Of a DNA stretch of 64,000 bases, positions 9,597 through 26,745 are shown one piece after another. The DNA lies in the NCBI GenBank assembly GCA_020137815.1, contig CM035353.1, positions 1,120,501 to 1,184,500 on the forward strand. Reading direction: 5' to 3'. Both the position numbers and the translations under genes were made by a program. The notes below the pieces were generated by a model. That model had not been told where the DNA came from, did no database searches, and saw only the letters and a list, made by a program, of their open reading frames with translations. This DNA comes from Hormiphora californensis (taxonomy: Eukaryota; Ctenophora; Tentaculata; Cydippida; Pleurobrachiidae). Positions within the stretch are counted from its first letter, which is position 1. Each line of letters begins with the position of its first letter.

Positions 9597-11873
9597 ATGT
9601 TAAGTACTTGGGTGAGCTTTTACCTGCTATGCTCCTGGGCTCTTGCCGATGCTGTTCGCAAAGAGGACAAGTTTGATGGAAGCAGAGCCCTCATGACCAC
9701 TGATGGTCCGGTTATTAAAAAGGAATTGGGAGTTGCCCTGATGCCAGGGAAAATTCTTGCCACATCGGAGTCGACTATTGTGCAGTCTGTTTTCCTACAA
9801 TTGGAGAAACCGGGTTTACCAGATGCACCTTGCCAAATTGACTGTCTACCCGATGTAAACAGATTAAGGCCACTTGTGCCAATCACCAGCCACAGCTGCT
9901 GGATACATAAGATGATAATTGCCAAGCCATCAATAATTGAGGTATTGAGCAGGGAAACTGTAGTGCAATGCTTCACTGAGTGCTTGAGGAACTTGCAATG
10001 TGAAGTGATCTCCTTTGATATCAGCCAAGGTCGATGCTGGTTACAAAACAAAGGTTACTACAGACTTGGGGCGAAAGATGACAGGTTGAATTCAGCCACG
10101 GTGTTAATGGAGTGCTTACTAGCACATATGAGCATGTCACGATCTACTGCATGCGGGGCCAAGGGTAATCCGTTATTTGAGATGGTAGGCGATGAAATTA
10201 AGGAGTTCCGCCGCAAACTGGAGAAGCAGCTAACGGACAGGTTTTATGACCTGAGGGCTGCATTTGACATATCTTGGGGAGCCGCTAATGCTACTCACTC
10301 GCAAGGGAGGCATAAACGAGGTGCTTTTGACTTTTTAGAACAAATACCAGTTGTTAACTGGTTCTATCAGTTACTCAAGTCACCCTCGGACAACCGGAAG
10401 TTAAGGGACCATGTATTTAAACTCCAAGATTCTTTCTCTAGATTCAGTAGAGAAGTTATAGCTGGTGTCAATCGGGGAAGAAGATTTGATCGGGAGATCC
10501 TAAAAATTGTGGATACGGAAACAAAACTTATTTATGGACACCTGGACAGCCTGAAATGCGATATAGCTTCAGTGGCTTCTATGCTAATACAGGTACAAAC
10601 TGATAAGCTTTATGAGAGAAAACTTGAAAATCTCTTCTATGGCACCAGGCATGGAAAGCTGGTTACCCCTGTAGCCACAACGCTGACATTGGAGGATCTC
10701 AGATTAGTGGCTGAGCGAAATAAGGTGTTTGAGGGAACATTGTACCAATCTATACCTGAGCTACTCTTCAGAGTCGCCGACTTGATGCTCGTCGGGGTCA
10801 ACAATACAAACCGAGCAATGATGATGCACTATGTTTTAGTCGCTCCAAGGTTGATGGAGAACGGGCTATTTAGAACCTATGTGCCGAAAACAGTGCCATT
10901 TGCCAGCTCCGACAAGGCGGAGCACTGCTTTGAAGTTGACACGCCTGAATTGGTAATAATTGACGAGAATGTTGTAAAAACCGTCAGTATTGGTGAGTGT
11001 ATGGAGAAGGATGACGTCATATTTTGCACAGAGAATTTGGAGGATAAGTTTTCTCCCTCCAAGAAACCTTGGAACTGCCTATTGGAAGAGGAAGAAGAGA
11101 GGAAAAAGTGCACTATCAAACCTACCGAATGTAGCACTAGGATGCTCTTCACAAAGGCTGGAGCACTCATCTTTTCTAATGAGGAAATTTCAGCCATGAG
11201 AATAACTGATCGGACACATTTGAATGTTATCAGTGAACCAGGGATCACAAACTACTTTGTAGATTGGCAGCTATTCAAACTTGTGCAAAGCTCACATATG
11301 ATCATGTACTCGATTGAAGCGGCAGAAAACGCCACGGTACTTGTGTATGACGCCCCTAAATCACTGGGAAAAATGAGAGACTGGTTGCTAGCTAAAGAGA
11401 TCGAGTACAATAACAAAAATATCACGCGACTAATCGCATTGATAAACAACACAGCTGATATTGTACTGGAGGATCACACTGTAGGTTACCTAGGACTCAG
11501 TGTGTCCAAATCAAAGGTCCTAGAAATACTGACATGGGTGTCCGTGGTAATAACTATAATAGGAGTAACCTCCTGGCTTGTGATGAAGTATGTTGCTACC
11601 AACTATGGACCAGCGAAGATCCTCAAGTGGTCACAGATGATCCAGGCATTAACACCCCACCAGCCGACACCACACCAGCCGACACCACAACAGCCAACAC
11701 CACAACAGCCAACACCACAACAGCCGACAGAACCAGAAGGAGAGGAGGGGAAGGAGAATGGAGTAAACGTAGAAGTGGGAGAGATTGCCCCAGCCGTTGA
11801 AACCAAAATTATGATTGAGCAGCCTGTTTCAGCACCACCCCAGTTTCCGTTTAATCTATACCCTAAGATCTAA
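9597..11873 (+). CDS. env: Envelope fusion glycoprotein of the provirus
   Basis: 758 residues. A signal peptide covers about residues 1-19. Residues about 101-173 hold six cysteines in PAN/apple order (CxxxC, then C five residues later, then C and C). A furin-type site RHKR lies at about 238-241, followed by a hydrophobic fusion-peptide-like start (GAFDFL) and long helical regions. A transmembrane helix lies near 641-665. The cytoplasmic tail has five to six PTPxQ repeats. The layout of cleavage site, fusion peptide and C-terminal anchor resembles the baculovirus-F/errantivirus class of envelopes. That would make the element potentially infectious between cells, which is inference. The frame is intact. 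Confidence 0.85.
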   Translation: MLSTWVSFYLLCSWALADAVRKEDKFDGSRALMTTDGPVIKKELGVALMPGKILATSESTIVQSVFLQLEKPGLPDAPCQIDCLPDVNRLRPLVPITSHSCWIHKMIIAKPSIIEVLSRETVVQCFTECLRNLQCEVISFDISQGRCWLQNKGYYRLGAKDDRLNSATVLMECLLAHMSMSRSTACGAKGNPLFEMVGDEIKEFRRKLEKQLTDRFYDLRAAFDISWGAANATHSQGRHKRGAFDFLEQIPVVNWFYQLLKSPSDNRKLRDHVFKLQDSFSRFSREVIAGVNRGRRFDREILKIVDTETKLIYGHLDSLKCDIASVASMLIQVQTDKLYERKLENLFYGTRHGKLVTPVATTLTLEDLRLVAERNKVFEGTLYQSIPELLFRVADLMLVGVNNTNRAMMMHYVLVAPRLMENGLFRTYVPKTVPFASSDKAEHCFEVDTPELVIIDENVVKTVSIGECMEKDDVIFCTENLEDKFSPSKKPWNCLLEEEEERKKCTIKPTECSTRMLFTKAGALIFSNEEISAMRITDRTHLNVISEPGITNYFVDWQLFKLVQSSHMIMYSIEAAENATVLVYDAPKSLGKMRDWLLAKEIEYNNKNITRLIALINNTADIVLEDHTVGYLGLSVSKSKVLEILTWVSVVITIIGVTSWLVMKYVATNYGPAKILKWSQMIQALTPHQPTPHQPTPQQPTPQQPTPQQPTEPEGEEGKENGVNVEVGEIAPAVETKIMIEQPVSAPPQFPFNLYPKI

Positions 11874-12251
11874 CATGTAATTGTCTTTCTTTTCTCTCTT
11901 GCAACACATATTTTTATGTAGTTTATCTTTTTAGGACATGAGCGGCCGCATATTGATACACATATATATATTGCATTTGACAACTAGTTAGAAGGCTTCA
12001 CTCACGCGGTCGCTCCGCACATATAAATATACATTAGGACACCTCTTCATTAACAGTTTCTGAACACCTTTACCTTTCTCGATCACCCTAGTTAAAGTTT
12101 GTCAAACTCACAGGTCAGTCAATCTATATTAGTCATGTAGTAGTAAATAGTATAGAGTAGCACATTTGCATTATACCTTTATTTTATCTTTGAGCATATC
12201 TTTGTATTATGGTTATAAAATATAATTATCACCCATTCTCCCTCCAGACCC

Positions 12252-12467
12252 ATGGATCTCGTGACTGAGTTGGAAAAGATATTAAATGATGACTCTACAA
12301 AGGACGCTGCTACCCAGACTACTCCTCAGCCTCCCAACCCAACGCTGGAAGAGCTAGCCTCTCTAATAAGGAGGTTGTTGTCGGAACTACGACGCCGAGA
12401 CACCCGGACTGCCCAGCCAGGTTTCAGGAGGAGGTACAACAACACCAGACACCCGGAATCCCGCTAG
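12252..12467 (+). CDS. Small fourth ORF between env and the 3' LTR
   Basis: A 71-residue frame with an acidic, leucine-rich N-terminal half (MDLVTELEKIL), a Thr/Pro linker and a strongly basic C-terminus rich in Arg (RRLLSELRRRDTR, FRRRYNN). It starts nine bases after a convincing splice acceptor (ttctccctccag), so it could be expressed from a spliced mRNA like the accessory genes of complex retroviruses. No homologue is recognised. The region 11874-12251 before it has no other ORF and could contain the intron or leader. It could also be a chance ORF. Confidence 0.4.
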   Translation: MDLVTELEKILNDDSTKDAATQTTPQPPNPTLEELASLIRRLLSELRRRDTRTAQPGFRRRYNNTRHPESR

Positions 12468-12475
12468 ACACTGTC

Positions 12476-12484
12476 GGAGGGGAG
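12476..12484 (+). promoter_or_regulatory. Polypurine tract
   Basis: GGAGGGGAG lies immediately before the TG start of the 3' LTR, the expected place for the plus-strand primer. Confidence 0.65.
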
Positions 12485-12842
<358 letters not shown>

Positions 12843-13433
12843 GCATTATGGATACATAATGCACATAATTCTTGTTAAAATCAGTAAATTTATCAGGTAA
12901 ATTAACCACAGCGATTCTTTCGACAGAAAAACCACGGGTCCTCTTTTGCCAGGTCCTGAAGTATTTTATGAAGGAGCACATTTGCAAAATACTTTCACGT
13001 ATTACTGCCATTTCTTATTAGTGCCATTGATACTTTGTTATTACGTGTGTTGACAACATTTTTTGAATAATAATCACCTCTTTTGTAGGATTCTATCACG
13101 TAGTCTATAGGCGTCAGCGCCAGTTTGGGACATAGGGCTCCTCCAAACTCGCTGGCGATTGTGTTGAAGTTGAGTAGTCATGTTCACGAAACGTGGTGAA
13201 CAGGGGGTGAACAGATCAAATCGAGCAAACGATCAATCACACAACCGGCAGAGAGATGAATCAAGGATGCACGTGCATTTTAAGGCTCAAGCTGGCAGGT
13301 TGCCAGGGTCCCTCTAGGGACAACACGTGCAAAAGGCCATTTCCAGGAATTTTTGTGCCATATTTGGTAAAAAAACCATCACCCATCATTTCCCTATTTG
13401 CTTTAATAATAGTATGATTAGTATTATTTATTA

Positions 13434-13481
<48 letters not shown>

Positions 13482-14870
13482 CATTATTTAGTATAAGATT
13501 TGACACTTGAACTTTCTGTATATAAAGCCTCCATTACATTTGTAAAAGTTTCACCGTGCGGGGCGCGGTGAGATAGGGTCGAGTAAGGCAAGCTTCCTGT
13601 TTATATAGCTTGGATGTATTTTGAGTCCACTCATGAAGTGGGTACAATATGTGTTATCGGGGTTGTGACCGACCATGAACGATATGAACCATTTTAGGGT
13701 AAAATGTGGTACGAGTACGACAAACTATATACAAAGACTAAAGAATAGAAACTATCATAGTACATAATAAACGCTACCACTAATATAACTCGAGGGAACC
13801 CTTCCTGTGACCGTTCCCTAACCCTAACACATATTGTCCATGTTCATCACGCGGCTAGTCATACCCCCACACTCTAAACTCTCCTAAGTTCGTAGCTCTG
13901 AGAAGTGATAGCAGTCCAAACACCGTCTTATCCTCCCTCCCCTCTCTCGCTACGTGTTGCTCGGTGCTTGCTGCACGTCTGTAGACATAACAACCCATGT
14001 TATGAGACATATATCGTATATGAAAATAGAAGGAGGGGGTTAGAAGGGGGTTATGAACATATAATCCCGATAAAATATGTGGTTTCAGGTAGGAAGGAGA
14101 GGGGGGGTTAGAAGGGGGTTATCTATATGTGCTATAACACCGGTGTGTATCTGTATATCGCGCCCCGCGCGGGGCGTGATATGCACGCATATCGGCTCCT
14201 TGCGGAGCAAGGAGACGATATGCAATATATCGCCCCGAACGTAGTGAGGGCGATATATTTGATACACATAAGGTGTTATAGCATATAACGCCCACTGCAA
14301 GCAAGGAGAGAACAACACTAATCCCCTTTCAAGTTTTTAAACTAAATTTGACAAACTATTCAACATCATCAAAGTTTCACAGTTTAACAACAAATAATGA
14401 CACAGCGAGAGAGAGGTAACACAACTCATGTCAACCCTTCAAATATGTTCCCTTTTCAACTCCAGACATGTCTATACATGTCTAGACACTCACACACGCA
14501 CAAGCGAACTATTGGGTGCTAATTAAATAGAGAGAGATAACGATTACCAATGTCTCTCTTGTCTCTCTCTCTTGTCGCCATTCTGCCGCCCCTTGTTGTG
14601 TCAATCTCTCTCTATTTGCAACAGTGTGTACACACAAACAAAAGAAAGAGCTTTCACACCTTTTTGGGCGAATTCTTGCGTGTAATAAACTGCACTTTTA
14701 TAGCGGGAGTTATGAGATTTATCACTTCGGGTTCAGTCATATCAGCCCGCTACCGCGCGGGTGTTATTTCTCCAAAAAATGCGCAGTGGGCGTTATATTA
14801 TAATATAATCCCGATAAAAAGGGGGGTTAGAAAGGTGGTTTCAGGTAGCTCCTACTAACAGTATATGTTT
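12843..14870. other. Gene-free stretch with small repeats
   Basis: Contains a (ATT)n run at about 13428-13490 and two related blocks ('ataatcccgataaaa' with 'gggggggttagaa' and 'tggtttcaggtag') at about 14062-14125 and 14805-14850 that bracket a possible mobile element. No exon was supportable. Confidence 0.4.
14153..14262. repeat. Three consecutive hairpins bounded by ATATCG/CGATAT
   Basis: Stem 1: CGCCCC GCGC GGGGCG. Stem 2: CTCCTTGC gga GCAAGGAG flanked by ATATCG and CGATAT. Stem 3: ATATATCGCCC paired with GGGCGATATAT around 12 bases. They lie head to tail and may be part of a MITE. Confidence 0.6.
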
Positions 14871-14964
14871 TCAGATTCCCAGTGAGGAACTATTTGTACC
14901 CCTATCACCATGGTAACTATGGTTACACACACCTGGTTACCATGGTAACAGTATATGTTTTCAG
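14871..14964 (+). repeat. Upstream duplicate of an exon start with its splice acceptor
   Basis: 'acagtatatgttttcag' plus the first 35 bases of the exon at 14965 occur here as a second, slightly diverged copy (ATTCCCAGTGAGG against ATTCCCGGTAAGG), separated by ACCATGGTAAC-type sequence. Confidence 0.65.
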
Positions 14965-15553
14965 ATTCCCGGTAAGGAACTATTTGTACCCCTATCACCC
15001 ATCGAGAAAGAGCTCAAAGATCACTGATACTCGCTGTCCACCCTACCTACTGGCACAATCGGGTCCTGGGTCAATTAAACATCTCACTACTGAGGACTTC
15101 CTTGTCAAAGCTAGGGGTTAGTGGTAGTATGGATGAAATACTATAGTACAGGGTGTCCCACTGTCTTGCAAAGCCAGGGGTTAGTGCGTTGCAAAGCCAG
15201 GGGTTAGTGCGTTGCAAAGCCAGGGGTTAGTGGTAGTATGAATAGTATATCGTACTGATGACATTGAAGACAAAGCAACAACAATCGTACTAGTGATGAC
15301 TTTGAAGACAGATATTATTCATAGCAGCTGGAATCACATGGAAGCTAATCCCAACAACATGTATACTTGTAACCTATTACCTAACCATCCATTTCCTACA
15401 GAGCACGAGTTGAATACTATTCGAGGTATGGTACCCTGGGCTAATCAGCCCTCAGAGGAAGACACAACCTCTGGTCAGCTACTTCAACCCAACTTCACTA
15501 GTTTGGGATATGATGAGCTGCCACGGTTTTTACAATTCAAGGATGCCTCAGGG
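14965..15553 (+). CDS. Two internal exons of an unrecognised gene
   Basis: Exon 14965-15116 (acceptor tatgttttcag, donor AGGG|gttagt) and exon 15312-15553 (acceptor gaagacag, donor TCAGGG|gtgagt) join in phase (1/2 nt) and are open throughout. They encode about 131 residues, including SIKHLTTEDFLVKA and a longer polar segment with PTEHELNTIRGMVPW and YDELPRFLQF. The second acceptor lacks a pyrimidine tract and is the weakest part of the model. 'LTTEDFL' recalls the AXH domain of ataxin-1-like proteins, but the match is too short to name the gene. Both ends of the first exon are copied into neighbouring intron sequence. Further exons on either side were not found. Confidence 0.4.
15117..15240 (+). 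repeat. Triplicated splice-donor segment
   Basis: 'gcaaagccaggggttagtg' occurs three times after the exon end 'gtcaaagctaggg|gttagtg', so the exon-intron border is repeated as three further donor-like copies. Confidence 0.65.
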
Positions 15554-15745
15554 GTGAGTAACCATAGCAACAACAGCTTTAACCATAGCAACAACAGCTG
15601 TAACCATAGTAACCATAGCAACAACAGCTGTAACCATAGTTACCATATAGCAACAACAGCTGTAACCATAGTTACCATATAGCAACAGCAGCTGTAACCA
15701 TAGCAACAATAGCTTTAACCATAGTAACCATAGCAGCAACAGCTA
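15554..15745 (+). repeat. Tandem 'aaccatagcaacaacagctgt' repeat
   Basis: About nine diverged units starting directly after the donor at 15553. Units include partial X-box-like words (accatagcaac). Confidence 0.6.
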
Positions 15746-15819
15746 AATCATTTGAGTGACCGGCTCCCAGTATCCTCGACCTTAGCGACTTCGTTTCCCC
15801 CTTTCAAAGTAGTGTCAGC

Positions 15820-15862
15820 CGTGGCCTGAACCTGAGGTTCAGGCACGATTATTTTCCCCATA
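15820..15862. repeat. Dispersed palindromic hairpin family, copy 2
   Basis: CCTGAACCTGAGGTTCAGG followed by cacgattattttcccc. Confidence 0.65.
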
Positions 15863-16100
15863 TATAGGCTAGGAGTGTGTATCAAGTGGCATTACTTACC
15901 GGATTTTTAGAACACAGTCTGGTTTAGTTTCTCGGTCTGGGGCTGATCTTCTATTAACTTCTTAATAACTATTGTACCTGCTGGCTTTTTCTTGGAAATC
16001 TGGTCATTCAGCGCACAGAGCATACAGCATTACGGTCAAGTCATTCCCCTCTTTCAAAATAGCACTTTACTCTTTCAAAATAGCACTTTACTCGGTTATG

Positions 16101-16230
16101 TTGGTTAGGAAGTCACGTGTTATTACAGCTGAGCAGTGTTTTGGTTAGGAAGTCACGTGTTATTACAGCTGAGCAGTGTTTTGGTTAGGAAGTCACGTGT
16201 TATTACAGCTGAGCAGTGTTTTGGTTAAGC
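16101..16230. repeat. 40-bp tandem repeat, three copies
   Basis: The unit contains 'aggaagtcacgtgttattac', which includes a CACGTG E-box, followed by 'agctgagcagtgttttggtt'. It lies downstream of the minus-strand sushi gene. Confidence 0.7.
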
Positions 16231-16363
16231 AGCATGCTAAATGCAAATGGAGGAAACCTATCACTGAAAAAGTTCCCCATCTTTTTCAGTGATACGTGGT
16301 TTTCTACGGGTAAAATTCAAGAAAAAAAGGAAACATCACCCCAAACTATCCATCGAAACTTAC

Positions 16364-17442
16364 GAACTTTCCTGCAGATAGGAACTTCACTATCCCACTG
16401 CACTCCATCAGTGTTACAGGTCCTCTCAGAGATACCGTCTAGAACATGCTTCTTCTGACAGTTGATGGTCACTGTCTGTCCTGGATCTGTGTCGTTCCAA
16501 CTTCCTTGCACTGATCCATCGACAGTAAACCCGGGGCAAACTGATTTCACTGATGGATAGAGTGGATGGAATATCGATTAGTCAAATTAATATCTGAATA
16601 CCACTTGTGACATCACCACAGTATACATTTAATATTGTACATAACATCACCATAAGTATAAAGCAGTGCAACTCTTCATTACTCAGCGTAGTGATGACTG
16701 TTAGTCACTCATTCATTACCTGCAGCACGGTAGCTGTCTGATGCGGTGTCCCAGGAGGAGGGAAATTCTATCTTCCCCACATCTCCTCCCCACCTTGATA
16801 CACACCAAGTATCACTACTGTCATTGAACTGGTAGTTTAGAACCTCCACCCCGTTACACTCTATCCTGAGGGAGGTGGTGTTCTTTCTAATCGTCCAAAC
16901 CTTGTCCACTCCCTGTGATGGTTGTACTGGGAAGGAGGTCCACAATCCGGTGCAGGGGTAGATGTAGTATGTCATATTAGGTGAAGCGAACTTAACCGAC
17001 ATCGATCCAATCAAACTCTCATTTGCAGTGTATGTTCTCACCAGGATCCAGTCCTCACTCCCGGCAGAAGAGTTGGTTTTGATTTGAAGAGGGGTACTCT
17101 CCAGATCAAATGGGATGAGAGTATCACGAACAGCTGGACTCCAAACTGAAATATCATTATTCATTATCATTATTATCATACTGTTCGCAGCAGTGGATAT
17201 AATAGTCGTGGGTTTTATACTTATATTTCTTAATTATAAGTTGTGAGAGGGGGGCGGGTGCTAGTGACAACTAGGATGACCTCCTGCTTGGATGACGAAA
17301 TTTATATCACCTCTGAAAACTATAGTTAATCCAATAAGTAAGCCGTAGCTAATAACTGGCTTAATGCGCGAATTATTGTGTTCTTACCTTCTGTCGCAGG
17401 AGACAGGGCCAGCAATGATATGAAAATCAAGAAGCACCTCAT
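16364..17442 (-). CDS. Secreted protein: FAMeT-like domain plus sushi domain (partial)
   Basis: Three minus-strand exons join in phase: 17388-17442 (signal peptide MRCFLIFISLLALSPATE), 16720-17145 (about 142 residues) and 16364-16549. The middle exon resembles the farnesoic acid O-methyltransferase-like domain found in many invertebrate secreted proteins: VWTIRKNTTSLRIEC, two cysteines and a closing DTASDSYR. The third exon is a sushi/CCP module (CPGF, C, C and PICR). A strong donor (GTTC|gtaagt) at 16364 shows the gene continues to lower coordinates; a candidate next exon ends at 15900 with G|gtaagt but is not certain. The product is extracellular and probably an adhesion or recognition protein. 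A methyltransferase activity should not be assumed from the domain name. Confidence 0.68.
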
Positions 17443-17739
17443 TCTTGGCAGGTCAAACACAACAGTCACGAGATAGTTGAGAATAAAGTCACGCGATCTG
17501 TTAGCCAAGTTAGATGCGGCTCTCACTCTATATTTTCTATGTTTCTCTCCCAAATGGGTAAATGTCCTTGTCCTCGAGACATTAGCCGTGCCTTGACTCC
17601 CTCTAGCAAAGTTTGAGCTAGCTCTCCGTGTTCTCTTTCTTTTTAATAGTATTCCCTATGTCTCTTACTCGCGTGGCTAACCTACCTCTCTGCGCTTGGC
17701 TTGCCTACCTCTATCCGCTTGGGGAGTTCTCAAATGATC
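17443..17739. other. Gene border region
   Basis: Probable divergent upstream region between the minus-strand sushi gene and the plus-strand lipoxygenase. No ORF of interest is seen. Confidence 0.3.
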
Positions 17740-17985
17740 TATTTTTCCTCCCCGATGTCTCTCCATTCTTTTTTATATCTCTCTCACTCCCCGATGTCTC
17801 TCCATTCTTTTCTATATCTCTCTCACTCCCCGATGTCTCTCCATTCTTTTCTATATCTCTCTCACTCCCCGATGTCTCTCCATTCTTTTCTACATCTCTC
17901 TCACTCCCCTATATCTCTCCATTCTTTTTTATATCTCTCTCACTCCCCGATGTCTCTCCATTCTTTTCTGTATCTCTCTAATTCT
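17740..17985 (+). repeat. 39-bp tandem repeat, about six copies
   Basis: The unit is 'ctccccgatgtctctccatt' plus 'cttttctatatctctctca'. It lies about 0.4 kb upstream of the lipoxygenase start, is pyrimidine-rich, and the ORFs through it are artefacts. Confidence 0.8.
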
Positions 17986-18027
17986 ACAATCTACACCTCT
18001 GGGCGTGGCAAAGCTTAGAGTCTACCT

Positions 18028-18212
18028 ACTGTGCTTGTAGTGGGAAAACGGTAATAAAAACCGTTTTGATCTGAAACACGTGGTGCCAATCAACGTGCTA
18101 TGAGGTGCTGAACAAATTAAACTTTTTGACATAAGCACTCGCGCCTTACGCAAAGTCTGCGTCTTCTTACCGTATTTCAAATACGGTATCTCCACTACAA
18201 TCGTGGCACTGT
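18028..18212. mobile_element. Small MITE-like element with GTAGTGG ends
   Basis: Left end 'gtagtgggaaaacggtaat', right end 'tacggtatctccactac', approximately inverted. The word 'gtagtgggaaaacggtaatg' also occurs near 1050, so it is dispersed. It lies in the lipoxygenase promoter region. Confidence 0.45.
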
Positions 18213-18403
18213 AACCATAGTAACCAAGTCATACAATCACACATGTATATCTCCCACCACTAGGACGCATTCCAGAGTTAGTTACCAGGCAACAGCTGTA
18301 ACCATGGTAACCATGGTTACTATGACTTGCAAGTCATACAATCACACATGTATTCTCCCACTAGGACGCATTCCAGAGTCTTCGAAAGGTCGGACGAAAG
18401 AAG

Positions 18404-25927
<7,524 letters not shown>

Positions 25928-25947
<20 letters not shown>

Positions 25948-26065
25948 CTGCTGAGTTACCATGACAACGTAGCTACCCAGGCCTAGCTACATGGTTACCA
26001 TGACAAGATAACTACCCAGGCCTAGCTGCAGAGTTACCATGACAACGTAACTACCCAGGCCTAGC
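25928..26065 (+). repeat. Tandem repeat starting within the lipoxygenase stop region
   Basis: Three to four units of about 39 bp (ctacccaggcctagctgc...gttaccatgacaacgta). The first unit supplies the last codons and the TAG of the lipoxygenase. Confidence 0.8.
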
Positions 26066-26531
26066 TCAACCTGCAATTGCTATGACAACATTGTTGTGTA
26101 ATGATCTGTGATGACCCGTCTGAGTGTCATCTTCACAGGGTCGTATATTATGGCTGAGATTGAGTTGTGTACTGTTGTAATAAATATAGTCTATTATAGG
26201 GAGAATATAAATAGTCGTGCCTGACCCTCAGGTTCATGCTATTTTCCACTGTTATACATATAATAGTTAATACGGTATAATGTGATGCGTTTTGTAAATT
26301 ATAGTAAGCTACGATGCATTGAGGATTTTATAAACAGCTGTATAATCTGAGCTGGAGTTTTAAATTTCACAGTTTTTCAAAGTAAAATAGTTTCATTTCT
26401 TTGTCTGCAACAGTAAACTTTAAGTAAAGTAATTTCATTCCTTGAGAGAGGATGCAAGATGATGTCAATGAGTTTGGAGAGTGATCAGTGTCAGCACTGT
26501 AAAATGTTAACAAGGACTCTCCACATTAGTT
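26066..26531. other. Downstream region with a palindromic copy
   Basis: No gene. It holds AT-rich sequence with possible polyadenylation context (aataaatata near 26180) for the lipoxygenase and a degenerate copy of the dispersed CCTGA...CAGG palindrome at 26212-26250. Confidence 0.4.
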
Positions 26532-26745
26532 GAGTAAGAACTGGTTACCATGGTTACTGGACTCAGTTGTTGGTGGTGACGTCACTGGTTACCATGGTTA
26601 CTGGACTCAGTTGTTGGTGGTGACGTCACTGGTTACCATGGTTACTGGACTCAGTTGTTGGTGGTGACGTCACTGGTTACCATGGTTACTGGACTCAGTT
26701 GTTGGTGGTGACGTCACTGGTTACCATGGTTACTGGACTCAGTTG
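26532..26745. repeat. 44-bp X-box plus CRE tandem array
   Basis: Five units of 'ctggttaccatggttactgg' + 'actcagttgttggtggtgac' + 'gtca'. Each has an RFX X-box-type word, and four have TGACGTCA three bases before the next X-box. The array overlaps the coding end of the minus-strand gene at 26695. Confidence 0.85.

Noticed and set aside
16720-17145. Naming the secreted protein a methyltransferase
   Set aside because: The domain name is historical; no methyltransferase motif is visible and the protein is secreted with a sushi module.
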